Virus record (IMG/VR): IMGVR_UViG_3300043437_000128
Location: 1-21,420 of that record
Length of the DNA stretch: 21,420 nucleotides
Reading direction: 5' to 3' (one strand)
Origin: a virus
Made by a program: the position numbers and the translations under genes. This document shows positions 1 to 6,705 of this stretch, piece by piece. The stretch's first letter is position 1, and each line of letters begins with the position of its first letter. The notes under the pieces are model-generated. The model had not been told where the DNA came from and did not search any database. It worked only from the letters and a program-made list of their open reading frames with translations.

Positions 1-374
1 TCATTAACAACTGAGGCAAGTGTAGTACTATTTGATACTAAAATTGGTAAACTAGAATCACATGGATAAAGTGTATAACATTGTTCTACTACTCTACAAG
101 GTCCACACTCAACATCTAAACAAGACTTGCTTTCAACATCTGTAAAATTAGTTAATGCTGGAGCTAAGGGAAATAGACCACCCGGTCCTAAATTTGTAAT
201 TGTATAACATTGACCTTGAGTAAAAGTTACTCCGTTAGTTGTAACAGGTGTAGCATTAGTATAAACAAATAGACCCCCTCCTGTTGCAGTAGGGCCTGAT
301 ATATTAAAATTAGTTACTTGTGCACCTTGTGAAGGACAACATGGAACAATGCTATAAACTATTGGAGCAGCCAT
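1..374 (-). CDS. Cys-rich structural protein, N-terminal 124 residues only
   Basis: An ATG at 374 opens a frame without stop to the window edge, so the gene continues beyond base 1. The visible part begins MAAPIVYSIVPCCPSQGAQV and is Gly/Thr/Asn-rich and beta-like, then turns Cys-rich: a stretch with SCLDVECGPCRVVEQC and CYTLYPCDSSLPILVSN. The C-Y-x-L-x-x-C-D pattern resembles the unit of large modular phage virion proteins with Cys-spaced repeats, so a long tail-fibre or tail-associated protein is likely. Confirmation needs the rest of the gene. It starts 7 nt after the zinc-ribbon gene. Confidence 0.75.
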   Translation of the reverse strand, partial: MAAPIVYSIVPCCPSQGAQVTNFNISGPTATGGGLFVYTNATPVTTNGVTFTQGQCYTITNLGPGGLFPLAPALTNFTDVESKSCLDVECGPCRVVEQCYTLYPCDSSLPILVSNSTTLASVVN

Positions 375-381
375 TATCTTT

Positions 382-621
382 TTATTTTGTAAACTTAGTT
401 AAGTCTTTATATCTTTCTTTTCCCCACACATTTAATCCTACGGGACCTTTTCCTTCAATAGTTACTGGAGCTTTTTTTACAGGTCTAGCTGCTGGTGTTG
501 GGCCTTTTGTGGCTCCAGCTACTTTTCCTAAACAACTGGTACATCCAGTTGCTCCATTTGGTAGTGTTCTTTTCTGACATGAACAACTCATTGAACTACC
601 ACAGTTTGGACATTTTGCCAT
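382..621 (-). CDS. Small zinc-ribbon protein
   Basis: This 79-residue protein begins MAKCPNCGSSMSCSCQKRTL with C4xxC7, C13, C15, and then C27xxC30 (GCTSCLGK), a short zinc-ribbon-like cluster. The rest is Pro/Ala/Lys-rich and probably disordered, ending in NVWGKERYKDLTKFTK, a short conserved-looking tail. Function is unknown; such small Cys proteins are common next to phage structural genes. The leader has the AAAAACCAAC element 5 nt before the ATG, shared with two other genes in the window. Confidence 0.78.
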   Translation of the reverse strand: MAKCPNCGSSMSCSCQKRTLPNGATGCTSCLGKVAGATKGPTPAARPVKKAPVTIEGKGPVGLNVWGKERYKDLTKFTK

Positions 622-642
622 AATTAGTTGGTTTTTAATTTT

Positions 643-1203
643 TTAACAATGTGTACAAGTCATCTTGTTTAACAGTTTCATAGCATAATTGTATAAGCTC
701 ATTCCTTTCTGAGGCTCATGACAAGTTTCTACTTTTGATACTGCAGCATCAAGATACATTCTAATCAAACGTAATTCTTCTAATCTTTGTTTGACTTTTA
801 AAGGAGGTTCACATGCAGCAGCATCAACATCACAAAGAACATTGTAATATTTATTCATTGCTTGTGTAATCCTCATATAATTGTACTCAACAAATACTTG
901 ATCATTTGGAGATACACTATATTTGATTATATAGATTCCATCAGGAAGATCTACATATTGAGTACCGCATTGTGTAGTCTGCAATTGCAGATCACAAGCT
1001 GTAAGAGTAATATGACCACTATTAACAAAATCAGTCATTACAGCTCCCTCAATTTGATTTGAGTAGCCAAAACCTGGTACTGTTATATTAAGAGTAGGGC
1101 AAGTAACTGGAATAGATGTTGTATAAACACTTGTGTCAAATATTTTCATAACACAAGAATTCATTACAAAAGGAACCTCTAAACTTAAAACATGATTTGC
1201 CAT
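643..1203 (-). CDS. Two-domain Cys-containing protein, probably virion-associated
   Basis: The 186-residue protein has a beta-rich N-terminal part (about residues 1-112: ANHVLSLEVPFVMNSCVMKI, DLPDGIYIIKYSVSPNDQVFVEYNYMR in two parts), resembling an immunoglobulin-like or jelly-roll domain, then a helical C-terminal part (about 113-186) with KVKQRLEELRLIRMYLDAAV and EPQKGMSLYNYAMKLLNKM. It has about ten Cys, including a final CTHC. I recall similar proteins in Bacteroidota phages but no assigned function. Its position downstream of the 542-aa structural gene, after a terminator, suggests a lower-copy virion or assembly protein. Confidence 0.75.
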   Translation of the reverse strand: MANHVLSLEVPFVMNSCVMKIFDTSVYTTSIPVTCPTLNITVPGFGYSNQIEGAVMTDFVNSGHITLTACDLQLQTTQCGTQYVDLPDGIYIIKYSVSPNDQVFVEYNYMRITQAMNKYYNVLCDVDAAACEPPLKVKQRLEELRLIRMYLDAAVSKVETCHEPQKGMSLYNYAMKLLNKMTCTHC

Positions 1204-1213
1204 AATGTTATAT

Positions 1214-1250
1214 TAAAAAAGGGGAGGAGTTTGAAACTCAGCTCCCCTTT
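1214..1250 (-). terminator. Rho-independent terminator after the 542-aa protein gene
   Basis: On the minus strand AAAGGGGAG pairs with CTCCCCTTT, with a 2-nt bulge and an inner GAGT/ACTC stem around a TTCAA loop, followed by a T run (TTTTTT, 1220-1215). The flanking A run on the other side makes it potentially bidirectional. It lies between the 542-aa and 186-aa genes and would reduce expression of the latter. Confidence 0.85.
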
Positions 1251-1270
1251 CTAGTTAATTGTTTGAATTA

Positions 1271-2899
1271 TTAGAATTGTCTTTTTGGAAGAGTTGGGAA
1301 TGTAATTGGAACATCACAACTTGTTTCACATCCAAAGTTTTCAACTTCACATACTCCACATCCTTCTAACCATGCTGTAGTAACATCATTAAACTCTACC
1401 AAGTCAGTTACATTTGTTGCAATAACTTGTAACAAGTATTGGTCATTATCAAATGTACTTGATGGGTTATTGAAACGTGGAACATTGTGTTGGATAACAG
1501 ATTGGTAGTATAAACCATTACGGTTGATAGAAGCAATGATTTGGTTTCCTTGAGTAATCTCACGGATACGGAAATCAGAGTGCAAGAAGTTTTGTCTGTA
1601 GTTTTCAGACAATGTTAATTCACGTAACATTGTTTCACCTAAACCATTAGCTTGAGTACCTAAACACTCATGAACTACACAGATTCCATCAAATGTACAT
1701 GGATCACCATTAAAGTCAACTTCAGATACATAAAGTTTAACTGGTTCTTTTTCATAGAAGTCAGTTAATTGGAATGTACAATCACCAAATTTAGTGTCAA
1801 CATAAGCACCGTTGAAGATCATACCTGCGCATGCACCTTCTGTATGTCCTGTAGATACATAGTTATCCCAAGTATCACCACCTAAAGCAGCTAAGTCAGC
1901 AGCAGTAGTTCCTGGAGCATACCAAAGAACACCAGCCTCATCTTGTATAACAATTTGTACAAATGGATTTACAACTGGGTAACGTAAGATTGCATCAGCC
2001 CATTTGATGAATACTTCAGTAGAGTCAACAGCAACTGGTGCAATTGAACCTTCTGGGCAACATCCTGTGTATGCTTCAGCAATATAATATGCATTGTGAT
2101 TCAAGTAACGTAAAGCAGGAGAACCTTTGATATCAATACGTAATGAGTAAGTCTCACCACATAAGAACTCTTTGCAACACGATGTACCACCTGATCCAGT
2201 GATTGGATCTACATTAGCAGTAGTGGTAGTTGCAATATCTACAGTAGCATCATCATTTCCTCCTACAAGAGTAAGTGTATCATCTACTGTATACCCTTTA
2301 CCTGGATTAATAACTGTTGCACTATCTACTGTTCCACCAGTAACTACAATTTGTAAAACGGCTCCTTCTCCAGTACCACCAGTTACTTCAACTGTATAAG
2401 TACCATTATCATAGCCTGTACCAGCAACTAAAGTATCTACAGTAAGTACACCACCACCTGCAGTCCAGAATGTAGAACCAACATGAAGTACTTCATTTTG
2501 TGGAGCACATGGATCTACTGTATAGAAACGTGATACATACTTAGGATTGATCATTTTAGACTTGTTAGTCTCAGTATATCCACCGTGGAAAGGACCAATT
2601 TTGTCATTAGTATAAATTGCAGAACCTGCAAGATATACATTGCAACAATTGTCTGGAAGAAGTGACAAGTTAGTTTTTGGATTAAAATATCCAACATACC
2701 CACTGTAGTAAGGACCATTAATATTTTCTGCAATAGTAGATAATGAGTTTAATACATAGGTTGGTAAATCTTTTGTAATTAAAAAACCATTGTCTGTTAA
2801 AGCTGCTACAACACTACCATCAAGTAATGTTACATTTGTGTCAAGAGTTTCCCCTGTTGCAAGGAAAGTCTTTTTAAACGCGTGATTAAAATAAGCCAT
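1271..2899 (-). CDS. Cys-rich virion protein with inserted glycine-rich beta domain
   Basis: The 542-residue protein starts MAYFNHAFKKTFLATGETLD, a beginning I associate with abundant structural proteins of Bacteroidota phages. Core segments include YLAGSAIYTNDKIGPFHGGY, ETNKSKMINPKYVSRFYTVD and, near the end, LRELTLSENYRQNFLHSDFR and QHNVPRFNNPSSTFDNDQYL. Residues about 149-236 are different: Gly/Thr/Val-rich with GYDNGTYT, GGTGEGA, VVTGGTVDSATV and GKGYTVDDTLTL, a module seen repeatedly in phage adhesins and fibres, so it looks inserted. There are 17 Cys by my count, ending in a CGVC...CETSC cluster (514-528). Likely a tail, decoration or head-fibre protein; precise position in the virion is unknown. 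Confidence 0.75.
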   Translation of the reverse strand: MAYFNHAFKKTFLATGETLDTNVTLLDGSVVAALTDNGFLITKDLPTYVLNSLSTIAENINGPYYSGYVGYFNPKTNLSLLPDNCCNVYLAGSAIYTNDKIGPFHGGYTETNKSKMINPKYVSRFYTVDPCAPQNEVLHVGSTFWTAGGGVLTVDTLVAGTGYDNGTYTVEVTGGTGEGAVLQIVVTGGTVDSATVINPGKGYTVDDTLTLVGGNDDATVDIATTTTANVDPITGSGGTSCCKEFLCGETYSLRIDIKGSPALRYLNHNAYYIAEAYTGCCPEGSIAPVAVDSTEVFIKWADAILRYPVVNPFVQIVIQDEAGVLWYAPGTTAADLAALGGDTWDNYVSTGHTEGACAGMIFNGAYVDTKFGDCTFQLTDFYEKEPVKLYVSEVDFNGDPCTFDGICVVHECLGTQANGLGETMLRELTLSENYRQNFLHSDFRIREITQGNQIIASINRNGLYYQSVIQHNVPRFNNPSSTFDNDQYLLQVIATNVTDLVEFNDVTTAWLEGCGVCEVENFGCETSCDVPITFPTLPKRQF

Positions 2900-2925
2900 T
2901 TTTTATTTTTTTAATTTATAAACAA

Positions 2926-2940
2926 TACTATAATATAGTA
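2926..2940. promoter_or_regulatory. 15-nt perfect palindrome in the leader of the 542-aa protein gene
   Basis: TACTATAATATAGTA is a perfect inverted repeat about a central base, located in the 63-nt gap upstream of the gene that starts at 2899. It overlaps a -10-like AT element, so it might be an operator or a promoter part. In such AT-rich sequence chance occurrence is possible. Confidence 0.3.
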
Positions 2941-2962
2941 AATCTTTTTGAAATAACAAAAT

Positions 2963-3475
2963 TTATTTCAAGAAAAGTAATTTGTACTTAGTTGAATTAA
3001 TAGAATCTTTTACAAGATCTAAATTATTGACAATCTCAGAATAAGGTAACATACCTTGAAGTTTGTTTACCATTGCGTAAATATCTCTAAGATAGCTTAC
3101 ACCATCTGCTACAGTATCAAGAGTTCTTGGAGCTACTTCACTATAAGAAAGAATCTTTTCAGCTGCTCCTTGATAACCTTCTATAAGAGTATCTGCATGA
3201 TCAGGTAAAGCATCATAAAATTCATTCAATGCTTTATGTGCTGCAAATGATCCTTCTCCAGTTACTTTTAAATGAAGTTTATGAATACTTGTTCTTGCAT
3301 TCATTAATTCAGTAGCACAAGCAGAAACCATATTATCTAATGAACTACCACCAACTCCTGTACTTGGTGTAGGTTGTGCTTTAGCTGGTTCACTTTTAGG
3401 TTGTGTTACAGTAACCTCTGGTCTACTAATAGTTTTAGTAGATTCTGGGTTTCTTTTTAACATTCTTTTTTCCAT
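2963..3475 (-). CDS. Dps-like ferritin-superfamily protein
   Basis: This 170-residue protein has a 45-residue Pro/Ser/Lys-rich tail, then a four-helix ferritin-like body. Residues 65-103 read HKLHLKVTGEGSFAAHKALN then EFYDALPDHADTLIEGYQG. The candidate ferroxidase ligands H68, H80, D95 and E99 have the spacing H-x11-H-x14-D-x3-E, which is the same as E. coli Dps (H51, H63, D78, E82). The V-x-G-x-x-F-x-x-H context also matches Dps. Dps proteins form 12-subunit shells that oxidise iron and bind DNA; the flexible basic-leaning N-terminus could be the DNA- or capsid-binding tail. It overlaps the previous gene by one base and lies among virion genes. Dps-like domains of unknown role occur in some phages. 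Confidence 0.82.
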   Translation of the reverse strand: MEKRMLKRNPESTKTISRPEVTVTQPKSEPAKAQPTPSTGVGGSSLDNMVSACATELMNARTSIHKLHLKVTGEGSFAAHKALNEFYDALPDHADTLIEGYQGAAEKILSYSEVAPRTLDTVADGVSYLRDIYAMVNKLQGMLPYSEIVNNLDLVKDSINSTKYKLLFLK

Positions 3476-3777
3476 TATTTTTTCTTTATGCTAACTGTTT
3501 TTTTATAAATCGGTTTATTAGGGTTAGCAGATTGATAACTAATTTCTTTTTTATTATTGGTTTTATTTTTAACTACTGCAGTAGTTCCTTTACCATATTT
3601 ATGATAAATTACAGCAGATTTTTCATCACCAGGATATTTTGTAGTTTCTCCTTTATTATTTTTATGTTTAAGTACAGCTAGTGTACCACCAGATGTTGTG
3701 GTTTTAGTAGTTAAACCTTTTTTATTTTTTTTAACTGTTGTTATACCACCGGTTTGCATTTTTTTCTTTATTGCCAT
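3475..3777 (-). CDS. Basic beta-rich repeat protein, 100 aa
   Basis: This 100-residue, Lys/Thr/Asn-rich protein begins MAIKKKMQTGGITTVKKNKK with the K-M-Q-x-G-G motif seen in the upstream basic array. The body has repeated short units of the type K-x-K-x-x-G-x-T-T followed by alternating hydrophobics (GGTLAVLKHKNNKGETTKYP, KSAVIYHKYGKGTTAVVKNK), suggesting a small beta-meander, and ends KKTVSIKKK. No family is recognised. Its stop overlaps the start of the Dps-like gene (TAATG), so the two are translationally coupled. Confidence 0.75.
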   Translation of the reverse strand: MAIKKKMQTGGITTVKKNKKGLTTKTTTSGGTLAVLKHKNNKGETTKYPGDEKSAVIYHKYGKGTTAVVKNKTNNKKEISYQSANPNKPIYKKTVSIKKK

Positions 3778-3788
3778 TTTAAAATGTT

Positions 3789-4487
3789 TTAGTTATTGCG
3801 TTCAGCCCCTTCAGTACCTCTTGCATATTGATTACTTGATTCAATATCACCGGCAAGTATTGCAACAGCTTCATCAATTATTAATTCTATAATATCATCT
3901 TTAAACTCACATGGAATATTTACTAAAGATTCTATACTAGTATAAGGATCAATACAACCTTGTATCTGTATCTTGATTGGTTGACGGTAATATACTAAAT
4001 CTGCAGATTGAACATCAAAGTCATTGTTTGTGTATATGTTTACATTGTTACCTTTTAGGGTAGCAAATGTTTCTCCCCAAACAAAATCAGGTCTCTTATT
4101 TACATCTCTCAATAACTGATTCAGGTTACCCTCCTCTGCTAAATATACTGTCATTCTTCTTTTATCACAACAGTCTTTTTTAGCATACACATCTACGCGT
4201 TTCCACTGTAAATATTCAGCCGGAAGATTACCTGTGTAATAGTATTCCTTATTTGCTAGGTTCAAAGATTGTGTACTTAACAAAACTTGTAAGTCATCTT
4301 TTCTTCTAGTAGATTGTTCATCACCTTCCCTTACCTGATTAATACCATGAAGTTGTCTCCGGGTCCATTCAACCTGAGCTTTATTAAAAGCTTCAACAAC
4401 CTGCCAGCACTCTATGTTATCATAGTCATTGCTGTCAAGCTTATTAAGCCTTTGCTTCATTTTTATGGTGATGGTGCTGTTTAACAT
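3789..4487 (-). CDS. Head-tail connector / ring protein
   Basis: The 232-residue product resembles crAss-like connector (ring) proteins that sit below the portal. The N-terminal helical part has MKQRLNKLDSNDYDNIECWQ (residues 10-29) and a helix ending in WTRRQLHG. The middle is beta-rich (LPAEYLQWKRVDVYAKKDCC, then RRMTVYLAEEGN, WGETFATLKGNNVNIYTN). The C-terminus has GCIDPYTSIESLVNIPCEFK and a final helix DDIIELIIDEAVAILAGDIES. The combination of a helical N-terminus, beta core, and a C-terminal helix with D-E-A-x-x-I-L-x-G-D is typical of adaptor proteins. Its place after the capsid genes fits. It would connect portal to tail in a podovirus. Confidence 0.78.
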   Translation of the reverse strand: MLNSTITIKMKQRLNKLDSNDYDNIECWQVVEAFNKAQVEWTRRQLHGINQVREGDEQSTRRKDDLQVLLSTQSLNLANKEYYYTGNLPAEYLQWKRVDVYAKKDCCDKRRMTVYLAEEGNLNQLLRDVNKRPDFVWGETFATLKGNNVNIYTNNDFDVQSADLVYYRQPIKIQIQGCIDPYTSIESLVNIPCEFKDDIIELIIDEAVAILAGDIESSNQYARGTEGAERNN

Positions 4488-4490
4488 CTC

Positions 4491-4646
4491 TTATTTATTT
4501 TTAGCCATTTTCTTTAATGTAATTGCCAGAGCTTTTCTCTTGGGTGTACATGTTGCTTTAGTCATTGGAGTACAGTAACCTTTATGAGCTGGATTGATTG
4601 CTTTTTGAATCCACTTCTTGTCAGTTTTTTTCTTTGCTGTTGCCAT
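4491..4646 (-). CDS. Small 51-aa basic protein (KKWIQKAI type)
   Basis: An ATG at 4646 opens a 51-codon frame ending in TAA: MATAKKKTDKKWIQKAINPA, then HKGYCTPMTKATCTPKRKAL and AITLKKMAKNK. Proteins with KKWIQKAI near the start and LA-TLKKM near the end are a recurrent small basic type in environmental phages, in my recollection, with unknown function. Here the middle part is replaced by a Cys-containing loop with two Cys (C25 and C33). It sits 2 nt after the repeat protein and 3 nt before the connector gene, so it is clearly part of the operon. Confidence 0.78.
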   Translation of the reverse strand: MATAKKKTDKKWIQKAINPAHKGYCTPMTKATCTPKRKALAITLKKMAKNK

Positions 4647-4648
4647 GA

Positions 4649-5713
4649 CTATTTCTTTTTAATTGCGCCACCTTTTCTTTTAATGACACCACGTCCTTTA
4701 AGAATATCAGCTTTAGTAATCTTACCATCTTTGTTTAAATCTGGAAAACCACCTTTAGCATACTTTTTCATAGCTCCTCCTTTTTGCTTATAAACACTAA
4801 GCTTTTTTTTCATTGCAGCTAGTTCAGCTTTAGAACGTACTCTACTTTCACCTTCAGAATCATTATATTCATTTTCTCTATCAACTTTTGCTTTAGATGC
4901 ATTATATGCACTAGGTGCATAAAATTGTGTACGTGCAACACTGTTTTCAGGCAATGTATCACTTGCAGCCATTTTGGGAAACTTTTGCATTAATTGTTGA
5001 TTATATGTTTTTGGTGTTTTAATCACAGTACCCTTTTGAGCTTTAACTAATTTTTTAGTAACACCACCCATTTTACGTTTACCTATTGATACAGTTCCTA
5101 CACCAGAAGCAGATCTTACACGACCTGGAGCAGGTGAATGTTGTACTGGAACAGAAGCACCAAATTTAGCTTTTGCTACTGAACCCCCTTTAGCCATTTT
5201 GTTAGTCTGAACAATTTTTTCAGGCATTTTTTTCATAGCTTCACCTTTAAGTTTCATTTGCATCCCGTTGTGTTTCATTTCAAGACCCTTCTTTTTCATT
5301 TCTAATCCTTCTAGTGTCATTGGATACGGATCTGTAGATTTTGCTTTTCTAATAACAACTGAATTAGTTCCACCTTTTTGCATTTTTTTAGCATTTGGAC
5401 TTGCCTGTTTTTCTGCCCATTTAGATGTATCTGGTTTATTACTTTCCGTAGGTGGAATATAACCTGATCCTTTTTTTCTAACATACTTCATTGTTTTTTT
5501 AGTAGATACAGGTTTTTGTCCCATTGCTTTTTGCATTGCGGCAACAGGACCACCATCTTGATATTTCTTTACAGAGCCTCCTTTTTTAAGCATAGCTCCT
5601 GTGGAAGTTCTAGGGTTATTACCATACTTTGGCATACCAACAATTTCTGCTGAACCTCCTTTTGCCATTTTTTTCATTGCTCCACCACAAGAAGCACATC
5701 CCATTTTTTTCAT
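4649..5713 (-). CDS. Lys-Gly-Gly repeat protein with EF-hand calcium loop
   Basis: This 354-residue, very basic protein is built from spaced repeats of a short motif, [KM]-x-[KQ]-x-G-G: AKGG (17-20), KKGG (43-46), YQDGG (51-55), QKGG (112-115), AKGG (174-177), KMGG (214-217), AQKG (225-228), QKGG (310-313), AKGG (319-322) and RKGG (346-349). Residues 136-163 hold four 7-residue repeats beginning with Gly (GLEMKKK type). Residues 325-336, DLNKDGKITKAD, match an EF-hand/dockerin calcium loop at positions 1, 3, 5, 7, 9 and 12. The N-terminus has MKKMGCASCGG, a possible CxxC metal site. Function is unknown. I infer a virion protein whose repeats bind the capsid or DNA. Confidence 0.8.
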   Translation of the reverse strand: MKKMGCASCGGAMKKMAKGGSAEIVGMPKYGNNPRTSTGAMLKKGGSVKKYQDGGPVAAMQKAMGQKPVSTKKTMKYVRKKGSGYIPPTESNKPDTSKWAEKQASPNAKKMQKGGTNSVVIRKAKSTDPYPMTLEGLEMKKKGLEMKHNGMQMKLKGEAMKKMPEKIVQTNKMAKGGSVAKAKFGASVPVQHSPAPGRVRSASGVGTVSIGKRKMGGVTKKLVKAQKGTVIKTPKTYNQQLMQKFPKMAASDTLPENSVARTQFYAPSAYNASKAKVDRENEYNDSEGESRVRSKAELAAMKKKLSVYKQKGGAMKKYAKGGFPDLNKDGKITKADILKGRGVIKRKGGAIKKK

Positions 5714-5716
5714 GAC

Positions 5717-6181
5717 TTATTTTTTTAATGATTTATTAGATTTAATTGGAGTTTGAACAGCACCGCCTCTTTTTTTCTCAAGATTCCAACCTTTTTTAAA
5801 CATCTTAACATATAAAGGACTAAGAGCAGCATTTAAAATAGCAGACCCTACTGCAGCAGTTCTACTTTCTTTTTTTTCATCAGAGTTTTTTGGTAAATTC
5901 TTGTAATCTTGTTTATAATTTTTCTTTTCCCCTTTACTCATTTTATATTTAGGTGATTTATCCTTAGAAATTCTTTTAGAATTTTTTGGATCCAGATCAT
6001 ATTCTTTTATTCTTTGAATACTCTGATCAGTAGAAAGAGGAAAACTTTTTCTTTTATATTCAGCACCTCTAATACGTGATGCAGCTTGTGGACTCATTGG
6101 ACCTTCTCTTTTCACTTCAGTTCCTGTTTGAGCTTTACGTAATGGTTTTTTACTAACAATTTTTTTAATTACCTTTTTCAT
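5717..6181 (-). CDS. Basic Lys-rich protein with short hydrophobic segment
   Basis: The 154-residue protein starts MKKVIKKIVSKKPLRKAQTGTEV, where KAQTGT resembles the K-x-Q-x-G-[GT] motif repeated in the next gene. Most of the body is Lys/Ser/Asp-rich and likely disordered, with a more hydrophobic stretch at about residues 108-130 (TAAVGSAILNAALSPLYVKMF) that could be an amphipathic or membrane-interacting helix, then KKRGGAVQT and a poly-Lys end. No family is recognised. It could be an internal virion protein; the hydrophobic helix also allows a role at the host membrane during DNA entry, which is speculative. Confidence 0.72.
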   Translation of the reverse strand: MKKVIKKIVSKKPLRKAQTGTEVKREGPMSPQAASRIRGAEYKRKSFPLSTDQSIQRIKEYDLDPKNSKRISKDKSPKYKMSKGEKKNYKQDYKNLPKNSDEKKESRTAAVGSAILNAALSPLYVKMFKKGWNLEKKRGGAVQTPIKSNKSLKK

Positions 6182-6193
6182 TATATATAAGTT

Positions 6194-6703
6194 TTAACAA
6201 TTCCACTTCCTTAGAGAAAGAGCCTTTCTAGTAGGTCTTCCTTTTTCATCCTTCATAGGTCCAGGCATACCTGACATCCTAGCACAGAATGACTTTCTTC
6301 TTTTGGCCGGTTTACTATCCGGATCAAGTTTAGATGGCTTAGTAGTTACTGCCATCTTAAGATTACTTCCAGGATTAGCAGCTCTATAACTTGCTACTCC
6401 TTTTGCATTTAATCCTCCTGTAGGATTCTTTCCCTCCTTACGGGTCCAAGCTGGTGTTGATCCACCACTTTTCATTTTAGGCATTTTATCATTTTTCTTA
6501 TGCCAATCTTTTTCAGCTTTAACTCCTTGCTTAACAGTTTTAGCATTAGCTGTTCTGGTTAAACTGATAGTATCATATGAACCTTTGTTTTTATTTGTAT
6601 GGTTCACCATAATATCACCAACTTTACCTTCACCTCTTTTTGTAGTTTTTTTATATACTACATGCTTTTCATTACCGGTGGTAAGTTTAACCTTAGCTGC
6701 CAT
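6194..6703 (-). CDS. Basic protein with C-terminal DUF6321-like domain
   Basis: The 169-residue product has a basic N-terminal half (residues 1-75, ending in KMPKMKSGGS, a Lys-x-Gly-Gly motif) and a C-terminal domain with TPAWTRKEGKNPTGGLNAKG, then AANPGSNLKMAV, then RRKSFCARMSGMPGPMKD and GRPTRKALSLRKWNC. The motif order AWTRKEG-NP-GGLNAKG ... RR-SF-ARM-GM-GP-D--G-PTR-ALSL--W is one I recall as a short domain of unknown function (DUF6321-like) in many phages of aquatic origin. The domain name is from memory. Role is unknown; strong positive charge suggests nucleic-acid or capsid contact. Confidence 0.8.
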   Translation of the reverse strand: MAAKVKLTTGNEKHVVYKKTTKRGEGKVGDIMVNHTNKNKGSYDTISLTRTANAKTVKQGVKAEKDWHKKNDKMPKMKSGGSTPAWTRKEGKNPTGGLNAKGVASYRAANPGSNLKMAVTTKPSKLDPDSKPAKRRKSFCARMSGMPGPMKDEKGRPTRKALSLRKWNC

Positions 6704-6705
6704 GA

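Noticed and set aside
4649-5713. Basic Lys-rich proteins as collagen-like or histone-like homologues
   Set aside because: No Gly-x-Y periodicity and no histone fold are visible; only charge and the Lys-Gly-Gly motif are supported.
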